A stretch of 36,631 nt of DNA from Paracoccaceae bacterium (GTDB lineage Bacteria; Pseudomonadota; Alphaproteobacteria; Rhodobacterales; Rhodobacteraceae). The stretch covers positions 1 through 36,631 of the forward strand of contig CACLGX010000015.1 of assembly GCA_902606585.1 (NCBI GenBank), read 5' to 3'. The notes under the pieces were generated by a model. That model was not told the DNA's origin and made no database searches. It saw only the letters and a program-made list of their open reading frames with translations. The translations under genes were made by a program, and so were the position numbers. Below, in pieces: positions 25,591 to 33,289 of this stretch (its first letter is position 1; each line of letters starts with the position of its first letter).

Positions 25591-25872
25591 GTGAAATACT
25601 TTCTTACAAGCATATTACTTTTAATTGGAACGTCAGTGGTTGGATCAAATTTTAGTGATCCCAAACATTGGAGACAACAAGGTCATGCCGCACTTAAAAT
25701 TATCGAAGATGGTAAGATAGTTGAGACAAGACGAGAAGGTCCATCAATAACTTACTGGATAATCTATAAGGCTAATATGTTTTATTGTAGAAGTTACAGT
25801 AAAATTGAAAATGAAAAACCAATTGTATTAGCTGCTTGTACATCTCCTCTAGTAAGAGGCTTTAGATCGTAA
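25591..25872 (+). CDS. small exported protein, unknown
   Basis: A 93-residue protein starting at GTG. The first 18-20 residues form a signal peptide (KYFLTSILLLIGTSVVGS), leaving a mature domain of about 74 residues with two Cys (in MFYCRSYS and LAACTSP) that could form a disulfide in the periplasm. The middle has RREGPSITYWIIYKANMFYC. No family was recognised; similar short proteins with one Cys pair are frequent among uncharacterised exported proteins of marine Alphaproteobacteria. It is followed after 29 bases by another unknown gene on the same strand. No clear Shine-Dalgarno is visible. Confidence 0.6.
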   Translation: MKYFLTSILLLIGTSVVGSNFSDPKHWRQQGHAALKIIEDGKIVETRREGPSITYWIIYKANMFYCRSYSKIENEKPIVLAACTSPLVRGFRS

Positions 25873-25901
25873 GCCCAAATAGCAAAAATTTATGACCTAA
25901 A

Positions 25902-26399
25902 ATGGCAAATAAAAAGTACGCTAAAAAAATAAAAAGCTTTTTCGAATTATCCCGAGTAGAACAAGCTGAATGGATTGAAAATAATATCCCAGATTTCGAG
26001 ATGTATTGTCACGGCGAAGGTTATTTAGGTGCATTTTATCCAGTTGAGATAGACCTAAACAATTATTTAAATGACAGGAATGAATACAGAGTATCTGATT
26101 TAATACTTAAACAAGACCCTGAGATGGATAGCAAACGAATTCAACAAATCGATGCCGGAGCAGAACTCACAAGAGCTGAAACATACTTTCTTTGTCAATC
26201 TATAGCACAAAATGATTTCAATGGCTGGATAACACATAACAGTTTTGAAATAGATTTTTTAGATGGAAATGCTTTTTTATATTTTCAAGGTGAAAGTATC
26301 AACAAAAATAGTTTTGATTTCAAATTTCACCGAGCCTTTACATCATATCAATCTATGTTGGAATTCATAACTGAAATGCCGTTTAGCTATGTAGAATAG
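25902..26399 (+). CDS. hypothetical cytoplasmic protein
   Basis: A 165-residue acidic protein without signal peptide or membrane segment. It begins with a basic stretch (MANKKYAKKIKSFFELS) and has patches rich in aromatic and acidic residues (YLGAFYPVEIDLNNYL). I could not place it in a family. The start has no good Shine-Dalgarno site, but the open frame is long for AT-rich DNA and codon use looks like that of its neighbours. It follows the small exported protein gene by 29 bases and may be in the same transcript. Function unknown. Confidence 0.6.
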   Translation: MANKKYAKKIKSFFELSRVEQAEWIENNIPDFEMYCHGEGYLGAFYPVEIDLNNYLNDRNEYRVSDLILKQDPEMDSKRIQQIDAGAELTRAETYFLCQSIAQNDFNGWITHNSFEIDFLDGNAFLYFQGESINKNSFDFKFHRAFTSYQSMLEFITEMPFSYVE

Positions 26400-26806
26400 C
26401 AATATTTTTGAAGATAATTAATTATCAAAAAATAAGCAGCTATAAGAAAAACTCCAATTAAGCAACGTCGAAATTGGCTATTCGGTAAATGCATGTCGGC
26501 AATGCAAAGATGCATCTACCAAAAAGTTCTTTTCCACTAAACAAATACCATAAGGTTTTAAGGAGCAAATAAACGAACCACTTATGGACTACTTTTACAA
26601 ATTGGATGGTGAAATTAGGAGATGCTTCGTCAAAATGTTATTATAAAAATAAGAGAGCTTATTACATATAATTCCTTTAAGTTTTATAAAATTTAATTTT
26701 CTGAGCCGATCGTATTTTAGTTAGACGCTACTTAGTTTGTTAAGGAGTTTAAATACGTCAATGAAAGTCAACATACTAATGATTTAAAATGGCATGTTTT
26801 TTGCGC
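26400..26806. other. 407-base gap with no supported gene
   Basis: No open frame with a plausible start and ribosome site was found. Short protein-like stretches occur on both strands (for example a hydrophobic frame on the minus strand near 26400-26470) but none has a start. The right end leads into the promoter of the coiled-coil gene. Confidence 0.5.
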
Positions 26807-26812
26807 TATAAT
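26807..26812 (+). promoter_or_regulatory. -10 box upstream of the coiled-coil gene
   Basis: A perfect TATAAT lies 20 bases before the ATG at 26832, giving a leader of about 13 bases if transcription starts at the usual distance. The -35 region (around 26784-26790) is A+T-rich without a clear TTGACA. Confidence 0.45.
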
Positions 26813-26831
26813 GTAAAATAGAGAGCGTAAT

Positions 26832-29309
26832 ATGCCTACTCCAGAGGAAACAAGAGACCGAATTAGAGCGATGCGGGAACGCATTTTTAATGAGACGAAT
26901 AACGAGTCTTTTGAAAATGATGTTAACGAAACTCCTAAAGATAATGAGTTGGCTGAAAAAGAAGTCAACGTCGCGCAGAGGACTAAAGATCCATCTAAAG
27001 AAAATGATATTAAAAATATATCTCAGCAGGATGAGTTTGTTGAAAAAGAAGCTAACGTTGTGCGGGAGAATGATGCGCCACCTAGCGACATAAATACAAT
27101 CAAATCTCTTGAGGAGAGTTTTTCAGAAAAGTTGCTGCAAAACGATGATAAAATATCATTATTAAGTGCCGATATGCAAAAACAGCTGTCTGAAATAGCT
27201 TTAGACTTTGAAGGTAAAAGTAACAACTTAGAAACGACAATTCTCAACAAACTCGAGGACAATTTCACAGAAGGCAACTCTAAAATTTATGGGATAGAGA
27301 TCCTCGTAAATGAAAGTATTGTAAATTTATCTAATGCAAATCAAGCTTTGAAAAATGAACTGGACGAACTCAATCGTTCTATTCAAACAGACATTAGCTC
27401 CTTTGTAGAAAGATTTTCTTTAGAAAATCAAAAGATTGAGACAAATCTTAAAACCAGTGCTGAAAAGTTAACAATGTTCGAAAACCTTGTCGCGGAAAGA
27501 CAGAACTCTTTAGAGCAAAGTTTTTCAGAAAAGTTACGCCAAAACGATGATGGAATAGCAATATTAGGCGCTGATACGCAAAAACAGCTTTCCGAAATAG
27601 CTGCCGACTTTGCAAGTAAAAGTAAAAATTTAGAGACAAAAATTTTAAATAAACTGGAAGATACTTCCTTAGAAAATAATTCTAAAATTAATGGTGTGGA
27701 GCACCTTATCAACGATAGTATCCAAAGTTCATCTCAAGCAAATAAAAGTCTAAAAGAGCGCCTGGAAGAGCTCAATCGTTCCTTTCAATTAGAAATCAGC
27801 TCAATTACAGAAAGGTTTTCTTCCGAAAATCAGAAAGTTGAGACAGAGCTTAAAAATAATGCTGACAAGTTAATTTTCTTCGAAAAGGCAGTTGACGAGA
27901 GACAGAATTCTCTAGAAGAGAACTTTTATGAAAAGTTGCAAAAAAATGGCGATAGAATATCATTACTAAGTGCCGAAACACAGAGACAGATCTCCGATAT
28001 AACTCGTGAATTTGCTAATAAAAGCAGTTCTTTAGAGGCAACGATGCTGGATAAAATCGAGGATACTTTCACGGAAAGCAATTCTAAGATTAGTGGTGTG
28101 GAGCAGCTGATAAATGACACTATTATAAGTTCATCTCAAGAGAATAAAGCTTTAAAAGAGCGCTTGGACGAGCTCAATCGCTCTCTTCAATTAGACATCG
28201 GCTCCGTGGTAAAGAAGTTCGCTTCTGAAACTCAAGAAATTGGATCAGAACTAAAAAAAATTGCTGATAATTTAACTGTCTTCGAGAATTCTGTATACGA
28301 TCGACAGAATTCTCTAGAGGAGAGTTTTTTAGAAAAGTTGCAAAAAGTTGCAAAAAGATTTTCTTCTGCAAATCAAAAGATTGAAACAGAACTAAAAAAC
28401 AGTGCTGATAAGTTAACTGTCTTCGAAAATTCTGTTTACAGCCGACAGAATTCTCTAGAAGAGAGTTTTTTAGAAAAGTTGCAACAAAACGATGATAGAC
28501 TATCATTATTAAGCGCAGATACGCAAAAAAAGCTATCTGAAATGGTACTCGGCTTTGAAAGCAAAAATAGCAATTTAGAGACGTCCATGCTTGATAAATA
28601 TGAGTATATTTCCTTCCATTTAAAAAAAGTAGAGGAACAAATTGAAAATCAGATGGGTGACCTAAGCAAATCACTCCAAAAGTTTGTACTTTCTATAACT
28701 GACAGTCAGGATCAGAAGATTGACAATATTAATCAAGAGGTGAAAGGATACTACAAAAATTTACAATCTGATTTTGGGGGAATAAAAGCTCTAGTTTCGA
28801 AACAAAAGACAACGCTCGAAAATACCATGTCCGCTTACAAACTAGAGTCTAGCAAAGAGATTGATGTTCAAGAGAAAAAAATCCAAAAAAGTATTAAATC
28901 ACTAAAACAAGAAATATTTGAACACCAAAGAGACATGAAAACTAACTTTGAAAAAAATATTAAAGACAGAGAACTTAAAACGAATGATTATTTCTCCAAG
29001 AGAGTTATAGAAGTCCGTGATTCACTATCGGAGGAAGTTAAGTCGTTATCGGGAGAACTAGCTAGTTTAAAAGATGTAATAAAAAATAAGCATTCTGAAT
29101 TGACCAAACATATTGATAATAATTTATCTATTATTTCGAAAACGGTGGAAAAAGATCGTGAATATTTCAATAATAGATTTGAAAAAGTATCTGATAGTAT
29201 CCAATCGGTAGAATCCATGATTGTTAAAGAAGAAGATTTAACCGAGTTATTTCAAAACTATACGTTAAATGTAAATATTTCGGATGATGTAAAACCTTCA
29301 AAAAGGTAA
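26832..29309 (+). CDS. large repetitive coiled-coil protein
   Basis: An 825-residue protein, highly charged, almost without Gly, Pro and aromatic residues over long stretches, and without signal peptide or membrane helix, so a long cytoplasmic coiled coil is expected. Residues 1-90 are an acidic, low-complexity head with a degenerate internal repeat (EKEVNVAQR; EKEANVVRE). From residue 92, copies beginning SLE(E/Q)(S/N)F start at 92, 226, 360 and 494, spaced by exactly 134 residues (402 bp). The fourth copy is only 47 residues long: its SLEESFLEKLQK runs directly into VAKRFSSANQKIETELK, an in-frame loss of 87 residues. A last partial copy starts at 541. Residues about 590-825 are unrepeated coiled coil. 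It could be a filament or spacer (structural, chromosome or surface-scaffold role); family unknown. Confidence 0.85.
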   Translation: MPTPEETRDRIRAMRERIFNETNNESFENDVNETPKDNELAEKEVNVAQRTKDPSKENDIKNISQQDEFVEKEANVVRENDAPPSDINTIKSLEESFSEKLLQNDDKISLLSADMQKQLSEIALDFEGKSNNLETTILNKLEDNFTEGNSKIYGIEILVNESIVNLSNANQALKNELDELNRSIQTDISSFVERFSLENQKIETNLKTSAEKLTMFENLVAERQNSLEQSFSEKLRQNDDGIAILGADTQKQLSEIAADFASKSKNLETKILNKLEDTSLENNSKINGVEHLINDSIQSSSQANKSLKERLEELNRSFQLEISSITERFSSENQKVETELKNNADKLIFFEKAVDERQNSLEENFYEKLQKNGDRISLLSAETQRQISDITREFANKSSSLEATMLDKIEDTFTESNSKISGVEQLINDTIISSSQENKALKERLDELNRSLQLDIGSVVKKFASETQEIGSELKKIADNLTVFENSVYDRQNSLEESFLEKLQKVAKRFSSANQKIETELKNSADKLTVFENSVYSRQNSLEESFLEKLQQNDDRLSLLSADTQKKLSEMVLGFESKNSNLETSMLDKYEYISFHLKKVEEQIENQMGDLSKSLQKFVLSITDSQDQKIDNINQEVKGYYKNLQSDFGGIKALVSKQKTTLENTMSAYKLESSKEIDVQEKKIQKSIKSLKQEIFEHQRDMKTNFEKNIKDRELKTNDYFSKRVIEVRDSLSEEVKSLSGELASLKDVIKNKHSELTKHIDNNLSIISKTVEKDREYFNNRFEKVSDSIQSVESMIVKEEDLTELFQNYTLNVNISDDVKPSKR
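27105..28600 (+). repeat. tandem 402-bp coding repeats within the coiled-coil gene
   Basis: Repeat starts at about 27105, 27507, 27909, 28311 (shortened to 141 bp) and 28452 (partial). Each unit contains the ordered blocks SLEESF-EKL-QND, ISLLSADTQKQLSEI, SNLETTxLxKLED, a stretch with NSKIxGVE, LKERLDELNRSxQLDI, and RFSSENQKIETELK...ADKLTVFEN, ending in RQN. Confidence 0.85.
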
Positions 29310-29433
29310 AACACTTTTTAAATATTTAATTTCTACGAACCTTAATAAGCTTAAGTACTCAACTAAATCACTCAAAATCATCTATGTGGGTAAAATAAAT
29401 TTACGTTGCTCATTAAGCTTTTTGCCGCAAACT

Positions 29434-29985
29434 TTAAAATTGCTTTACTGTTGTCGCAGCCCAAATTTTATAGGGATCAATATCATCTCCACAGAACTCC
29501 ATTGACAGATTTCTTATCTCATTTACTGGAGAGCCGCCACCTCCATCTCTCGCTTTACCCTGAGCAGTAGTGATACAAAATTCTTTATCTCCACCCAGAT
29601 ATATTCTGCCATAATTATCCCATTTGAAATCTTTAAGCCTTTTATTATTGCATTCACCAGATTTTTAAGTTCCTGATGATTTTGCTTCCGCTGCCTCCAT
29701 AAAACACCAAAAGCGGGAAAGAAAAAGCCATTTTTAGTCAACTTATCAGGATCAAAGTCCTGATCTACCGCGACTTCTCCTTGATAAGAATAAAAGGTCT
29801 TTGCCTGAAGTCCTCTTTCAATTTTTGCTTTCGATTTATGTCCTTTTATTTCCAAACAGTAGCGTCTTTGGTCTTTGATTTTTCATAGCATAGATTTCTA
29901 CTAGAGCAACCAATCCTATAGTATCGAGCGCTCTTACGGTCGAAGCACCGATTATCATTAATGATGTGAGCAAAATCTTTTTTAT
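29434..29985 (-). pseudogene. decayed gene for an exported, Gly/Cys-containing protein (beta-trefoil-like?)
   Basis: Minus-strand pieces join into one secreted protein broken by lesions. From about 29985: a signal peptide (KKILLTSLMIIGASTVRALD) and VALVEIYAMKNQR; a frame change near 29870 into RRYCLEIKGHKSKAKIERGL, AKTFYSYQGEVAVDQDFDPD and NGFFFPAFG; another frame change near 29710 into MEAAEAKSSGT, an in-frame TAA, then SGECNNKRLKDFKWDNYGRI, CITTAQGKARDGGGGSP and IRNLSMEFCGDDIDPYKIW, ending at the stop 29434-29436. The Cys pairs and the repeated polar/aromatic pattern are reminiscent of ricin-type beta-trefoil lectin domains, but this is a weak family guess. The stretch 29523-29855 stays open (110 codons) yet is only part of the gene. 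It lies directly downstream of the small barrel-protein gene. Confidence 0.5.
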
Positions 29986-29986
29986 T

Positions 29987-30274
29987 CTATTGGTTATATG
30001 AAGCTAAAACCAACCCCGAACATGAGTCAGTTCTGCTTTCTCCGTAAAACTGGAGCATATGTTCTACTGTATCCAGCCAATTAACTCCGTCTACCTCGTC
30101 ATCACCTGTTTTATCTATTTCATCATACTCCATAATGCTGATATATTCGTTTTCGCTAATGGACACTAAACGCATAGACAAAGAGTTTGAGTAATCATAA
30201 TCATTTATGGCTTTAATAAAGTCGTCTTCAAACCCGTCTTTAAGCTTATATCTTACAACTGTTATTATATTCAT
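29987..30274 (-). CDS. small alpha+beta barrel (ABM-like) protein
   Basis: A 95-residue cytoplasmic protein beginning MNIITVVRYKLKDGFEDDFI, the beta-strand followed by amphipathic helix typical of dimeric alpha+beta barrel proteins (antibiotic biosynthesis monooxygenase-like, YdhR-like). A second strand reads ISIMEYDEID and a helix NWLDTVEHMLQFY. An AGGA site lies seven bases before the ATG. It is the same broad fold class as several genes in 33.8-36.6 kb, though on the opposite strand. Function unknown; the fold is used for oxidation, binding or dismutation of small molecules. Confidence 0.65.
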   Translation of the reverse strand: MNIITVVRYKLKDGFEDDFIKAINDYDYSNSLSMRLVSISENEYISIMEYDEIDKTGDDEVDGVNWLDTVEHMLQFYGESRTDSCSGLVLASYNQ

Positions 30275-30397
30275 TTTCTAATCCTAAATGCCTGGAGTTA
30301 ACTCACCTTTTTAAAAATTATATAATCTTTTTAAGTAGCTTGCCAAAGTAAACAGCATATATATTATTATAGTATTGTAACGAAGGATTATTTATCC

Positions 30398-30754
30398 ATG
30401 CCTGTAATAAAGTTGTCAAAATTTAAACTAATAGTATTTCTTGTTTATGCATTGCCATCTGTCACATTAGCCAATCCAGTCACAGTGAAAGCAGTTGAAT
30501 GGACAAAAACGGATAACATGAAACAATGCAGTGAAGGAAATTGCAATACATTTAAAAATATTGAACTTAATACAAACACTATTGAATTAGGGAAGAATAT
30601 TTCTGTTATAAATTTGGAAACAGGTTTGGAGATTGCTGCATTTCAAGTAAAGATAATAAGATATGGCCGAATGGTCAAAATGTGTTGGATAGGTGACACC
30701 GAAGCCGTAAATGAAGGTACATATATTACGGTTGGCGGATGTACACAAAAATAA
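30398..30754 (+). CDS. small exported Cys-containing protein, unknown
   Basis: A 118-residue protein with a signal peptide of about 26 residues (KLSKFKLIVFLVYALPSVTLA, cleavage before NPVTVKAV). The mature part has four Cys (KQCSEGNCN, MCWIG, GGCTQK), consistent with two disulfides in the periplasm. AAGGA is present upstream but about 11 bases from the ATG. It is divergent from the ABM-like gene (123 bases between starts). Family not recognised. Confidence 0.65.
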   Translation: MPVIKLSKFKLIVFLVYALPSVTLANPVTVKAVEWTKTDNMKQCSEGNCNTFKNIELNTNTIELGKNISVINLETGLEIAAFQVKIIRYGRMVKMCWIGDTEAVNEGTYITVGGCTQK

Positions 30755-30823
30755 CTAAAAAGGTTGGAATAATAGATTAGCGATCTCAAAGGCATGATCC
30801 TCCAACTGATACACGTGAAAAAA

Positions 30824-31369
30824 ATGAAATATATTTTATTCAAAGTGATGCTAATTTTCGGATCTTCGGTTTTTGCCTTTGAACATACCAAAGCCCTAAG
30901 AGAATTAAAAACTTTGGCCGAAAAGGGAGATTTAAATGCTCAAATCGAGTTAGCAAACGCGTATCGCCAAGGAATAGGCGTTTCACAAGATTACAAAAAA
31001 GCCGTAAAATGGTTTACTCTTGCTGCACAGCAAGGTGATGCAAAGGCACAATACAATCTAGGTGTTATGCATAGTTTTGGATTAGGCGTTGTTCCAGATT
31101 ATGAGCCGGCAGTAAAATGGTATACCCTAGCAGCTCAACAGGGTAATGCCTTAGCTCAATATAACCTTGCGAGATTGTACTATTTAGGTCATGGGGTTTC
31201 AGAGAACATGATTTATTCTCATTTGTGGGCTAAACAAGCTTCATCAAATGGTTTTGTGATGGGGCAAAAATTAACAGAACTACTTAACGAATTAATGAAC
31301 GCCGCCCAAATTGAAGAAGCCAACTTACTAGGAAGAGAATGCTTAAAAAAGAAATTTAAGGATTGTTAA
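30824..31369 (+). CDS. Sel1-repeat (TPR-like) exported protein
   Basis: With a start at ATG 30824 the protein has 181 residues and begins with a signal peptide (MKYILFKVMLIFGSSVFAFE); a GTG at 30815 is an alternative, and a start at 30794 would put a polar lead before the signal peptide. Three Sel1-like repeats of 36 residues follow: GDLNAQIELANAYRQGIGV, GDAKAQYNLGVMHSFGLGV and GNALAQYNLARLYYLGHGV, each followed by a KWFTLAAQQ-type helix. Sel1 repeats form curved helical surfaces that bind other proteins, often in the periplasm. The C-terminus ends with two Cys. It precedes by 12 bases another exported protein, likely in the same transcript. Confidence 0.82.
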   Translation: MKYILFKVMLIFGSSVFAFEHTKALRELKTLAEKGDLNAQIELANAYRQGIGVSQDYKKAVKWFTLAAQQGDAKAQYNLGVMHSFGLGVVPDYEPAVKWYTLAAQQGNALAQYNLARLYYLGHGVSENMIYSHLWAKQASSNGFVMGQKLTELLNELMNAAQIEEANLLGRECLKKKFKDC

Positions 31370-31381
31370 ACCGATTTTAGA

Positions 31382-31738
31382 ATGAAAAACACCGTGCTCA
31401 CAATATCAGCTATCTTTGGAAGCACTTTATTACCTGTTTCGCCAGCTAGTATACTGAAAGCAGAGGCCCATAAATTAGAGATTGCTTTACAAAATTGTCA
31501 TTATACAAAAAAATTTGCAAAAACGGTGATGGAAAAAAGAAAAGATTCTAGACCTTTCAGTTATTATCAAAAAATCGACTTCGAGAGCCCAGTAGCAATG
31601 GAAATAGTTTTACAAGCATATAATACAGATTATACAGTCTCCGAATTTTCCAATTATTGGTTTGAAAAATGTCTGGAAATTGATTGCAATGAATTTTGGG
31701 CAGACTTGGAAGTTGCTACAAAATTGGTATCACAATAA
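31382..31738 (+). CDS. small exported protein, unknown
   Basis: A 118-residue protein with an N-terminal signal peptide (about 22 residues, KNTVLTISAIFGSTLLPVSPA). The mature part is mostly helical, with Cys at NCHYTK, KCLEID and DCNEFW. It begins 12 bases after the Sel1-repeat gene stop, so both products are probably made and exported together. Family not recognised. Confidence 0.6.
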   Translation: MKNTVLTISAIFGSTLLPVSPASILKAEAHKLEIALQNCHYTKKFAKTVMEKRKDSRPFSYYQKIDFESPVAMEIVLQAYNTDYTVSEFSNYWFEKCLEIDCNEFWADLEVATKLVSQ

Positions 31739-31795
31739 TACGATACTTTTTATTTAGAGCGTAACCCCTACCCTCAAAAAAGAAGGAAAATAATT

Positions 31796-31927
31796 ATGGA
31801 CATAGAAGAAATATATCTGAGACAGATTGCTGAACACTTAAAAAAACAAAATGAACTACAAGAAATAAACAACGACTTGTTAAAAGAGTTAGTTCACAAA
31901 CTGAGTAATTTAAAAGGATTGCTATAA
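31796..31927 (+). CDS. 43-residue coiled-coil mini-protein
   Basis: A short gene with a good ribosome site: AAGGA about seven bases before the ATG. The product is one amphipathic, highly charged helix (EEIYLRQIAEHLKKQNELQE then NNDLLKELVHKLSNL), with leucines and isoleucines in a heptad-like spacing. The stop TAATG shares its A with the start of the next gene, so the two are translationally coupled. The partner is a one-span membrane protein with a similar helical C-terminus, which suggests that the two form a complex. Function unknown. Confidence 0.65.
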   Translation: MDIEEIYLRQIAEHLKKQNELQEINNDLLKELVHKLSNLKGLL

Positions 31928-32112
31928 TGGATCAATATACAAAAATAATGATAACAATAATAACTGTCTGTGTAGTTGTTGTTACACTTATTATAGTTGG
32001 TTCTGTCATTGTCCATGAACACGATCACCAGGAAGACAACGACCATGAATACCACGAGTATATGGAGCACGTCATTGAAACACTTGAGAGAATAGAAGAC
32101 CGGCTAGAGTAA
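31927..32112 (+). CDS. 61-residue single-span membrane protein with His/Asp/Glu-rich tail
   Basis: Residues about 7-27 (IMITIITVCVVVVTLIIVG) form a membrane helix. The tail that follows is packed with metal-binding side chains (HEHDHQEDNDHEYHEYMEH) and ends in a charged helix (IETLERIEDRLE). The start overlaps the previous stop by one base. A role in metal binding or sensing at the membrane is possible but is only an inference from composition. It was not recognised as a known family. Confidence 0.65.
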   Translation: MDQYTKIMITIITVCVVVVTLIIVGSVIVHEHDHQEDNDHEYHEYMEHVIETLERIEDRLE

Positions 32113-32161
32113 TTCATTACTCTTTTTGTAAAGTTATAGTGAATAGACTTGGCACAAATTC

Positions 32162-32398
32162 ATGAAACACATCCTACTCTACCTATCGTTTATTTTACGT
32201 GCTACTGCTGCTAGTGCTGAGATTAAAGCATGCGAGATTCTAGGAATAGGAAAAGTAATTGATCAGTTTGACCAACTATCAGAACGAAACGGCATTTTAA
32301 TACTTATCCATAAAATTTATCTCGATTATCAAGGCCAACTTTTTGAGTGCATAATAAATAAAACTGAAGGCAATATAACATGTGTTGAGAATGATTGA
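32162..32398 (+). CDS. small exported protein, unknown
   Basis: A 78-residue protein with a signal peptide (KHILLYLSFILRATAASA, cleavage before EIKACEI). The mature part is about 59 residues with three Cys. Its last eight bases overlap the start of the next small gene (ATG 32391). No Shine-Dalgarno is clear. Unknown function. Confidence 0.5.
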   Translation: MKHILLYLSFILRATAASAEIKACEILGIGKVIDQFDQLSERNGILILIHKIYLDYQGQLFECIINKTEGNITCVEND

Positions 32399-32528
32399 TT
32401 GGCATAAAAGACATTTAGAGTTTTGGAAGTCCAAACTAGGTGTCAGTGATTATGGTATGCTTTGGATTGCTTTCATAGAGGGCATAATTTTTGGTCTAAT
32501 ATTGTATCACTTTGGAATAGCTACTTAA
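32391..32528 (+). CDS. 45-residue single-span membrane protein
   Basis: The product begins MIDWHKRHLEFWKSKLGVSD, a basic and aromatic amphipathic helix, then has a membrane helix (MLWIAFIEGIIFGLILYHF). It overlaps the 3' end of the preceding exported-protein gene in another frame and ends one base before the ATG of the first NTF2-like gene, so it is probably coupled to both. The chain of overlaps and the coherent protein design support a real gene despite its size. Confidence 0.55.
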   Translation: MIDWHKRHLEFWKSKLGVSDYGMLWIAFIEGIIFGLILYHFGIAT

Positions 32529-32529
32529 G

Positions 32530-32859
32530 ATGATTTATGAAAAATTTATGAATACATGGAATACTCAAGATATTGCAGGATATTTTTCGTGTCTGCATGA
32601 TGATTATCAGATGGTTTTCCACTCTACTGGCAAAACACTCAGTTTAGAAGATTTTGACATGGATCAGCTGGCTAGGTGGATGATCTCAACTAAACGTGAA
32701 AGTGCAAGATGTATTTACGAAAATGACGATATTTTAGTTGAACACAGAATTAGCACTTACACGGATGGTGAAAGAAGTGCGACTATGTTGGTACATCTTA
32801 AAAAAGATGGGCTTCTTTGGCGAACAGAAACTGGTGTCACACCTCTCACTGAAAATTAA
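32530..32859 (+). CDS. NTF2/SnoaL-like small protein, paralog 1
   Basis: A 109-residue cytoplasmic protein of the cone-shaped NTF2-like fold: helix at the start (IYEKFMNTWNTQDIAGYF), strand with DDYQMVFHSTGK, a second helix LARWMISTKRES, then strands RCIYENDDILVEH (RCIYEN at 60-65) and MLVHLKKDGLLWRTETG (Trp97). The motif RCIYEN and the ending DGLLWRTETG(V/S)TP are shared with the next gene at the same residue numbers, so the two are tandem duplicates. NTF2-like proteins bind or isomerise small molecules (SnoaL, ketosteroid isomerase) or serve as binding modules; no catalytic set can be assigned here. It begins one base after the small membrane protein gene. Confidence 0.72.
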   Translation: MIYEKFMNTWNTQDIAGYFSCLHDDYQMVFHSTGKTLSLEDFDMDQLARWMISTKRESARCIYENDDILVEHRISTYTDGERSATMLVHLKKDGLLWRTETGVTPLTEN

Positions 32860-32868
32860 AAACAACCA

Positions 32869-32931
32869 ATGAAACGCTTAATTCTCACCATAATACTCAT
32901 TTTTGGAGCTACTGATAATGAGCTTATATAA
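32869..32931 (+). CDS. possible 20-residue hydrophobic leader peptide or signal-peptide remnant
   Basis: ATG 32869 opens MKRLILTIILIFGATDNELI, a signal-peptide-like sequence that ends at TAA 32929-32931, overlapping the next NTF2-like gene's start (32918) in another frame. It may be a coupled leader or the 5' remnant of an exported-protein gene cut short when the NTF2-like gene was duplicated into it. Confidence 0.3.
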   Translation: MKRLILTIILIFGATDNELI

Positions 32932-33259
32932 AAAATACCAAGAGGCTTGGGATGATCAAGATATAGGTACAATGCTTGATTTATATCATCCCGACTATAA
33001 GAGGGTTTTCCATGCAAACGGTACTGAACAAGGCCTGGATGATCTTGAGCCAATAATGTCACGCTGGTTGATAGGAACAAAACGTTACAAAAGAAGGTGC
33101 ATCTATGAAAATAAGGATATCTTTGTTGAACATTTTGTAGCCGACTTTCAAGATGGAACAACAGAAGCTGTACTAACCGTACATCTCCTTAAAGATGGCC
33201 TACTATGGCGAACAGAAACAGGATCAACACCTATCAAAAAAAGTAAGGCAAAGGCATGA
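32918..33259 (+). CDS. NTF2/SnoaL-like small protein, paralog 2
   Basis: A 113-residue protein. The start is set at ATG 32918 (GGAG nine bases upstream), which aligns the N-terminus (MSLYKKYQEAWDDQDIGTM) with paralog 1; a TTG at 32903 would add five residues. RCIYEN is again at 60-65 and the conserved Trp at 97 (LLKDGLLWRTETGSTP). The C-terminus has a short basic tail (KKSKAKA). Identity with paralog 1 is high in the second half and lower in helix 1. It is convergent with a small gene on the other strand. Ligand and role unknown. Confidence 0.75.
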   Translation: MSLYKKYQEAWDDQDIGTMLDLYHPDYKRVFHANGTEQGLDDLEPIMSRWLIGTKRYKRRCIYENKDIFVEHFVADFQDGTTEAVLTVHLLKDGLLWRTETGSTPIKKSKAKA

Positions 33260-33289
33260 AATAAATTCTACTCACCTTATTTCGTATCT

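Noticed and set aside
25380-25664. A 94-codon minus-strand ORF near 25.5 kb
   Set aside because: It is antisense to the signal peptide of the exported-protein gene at 25591 and across a hairpin region; its composition is not protein-like.
28174-28674. 166-codon minus-strand ORF in the coiled-coil gene
   Set aside because: It is a shadow of the repetitive plus-strand gene; its repeats mirror those of the real protein.
29284-29320. ACCTT-AAGGT stem followed by T-rich DNA as terminator of the coiled-coil gene
   Set aside because: Only five pairs overlapping the stop codon, and the T run is not adjacent.
29523-29855. A 110-codon minus-strand ORF as an intact gene
   Set aside because: The sequence on both sides continues the same protein in other frames, including a signal peptide upstream and a Cys-rich end downstream, so it is only the middle of a pseudogene.
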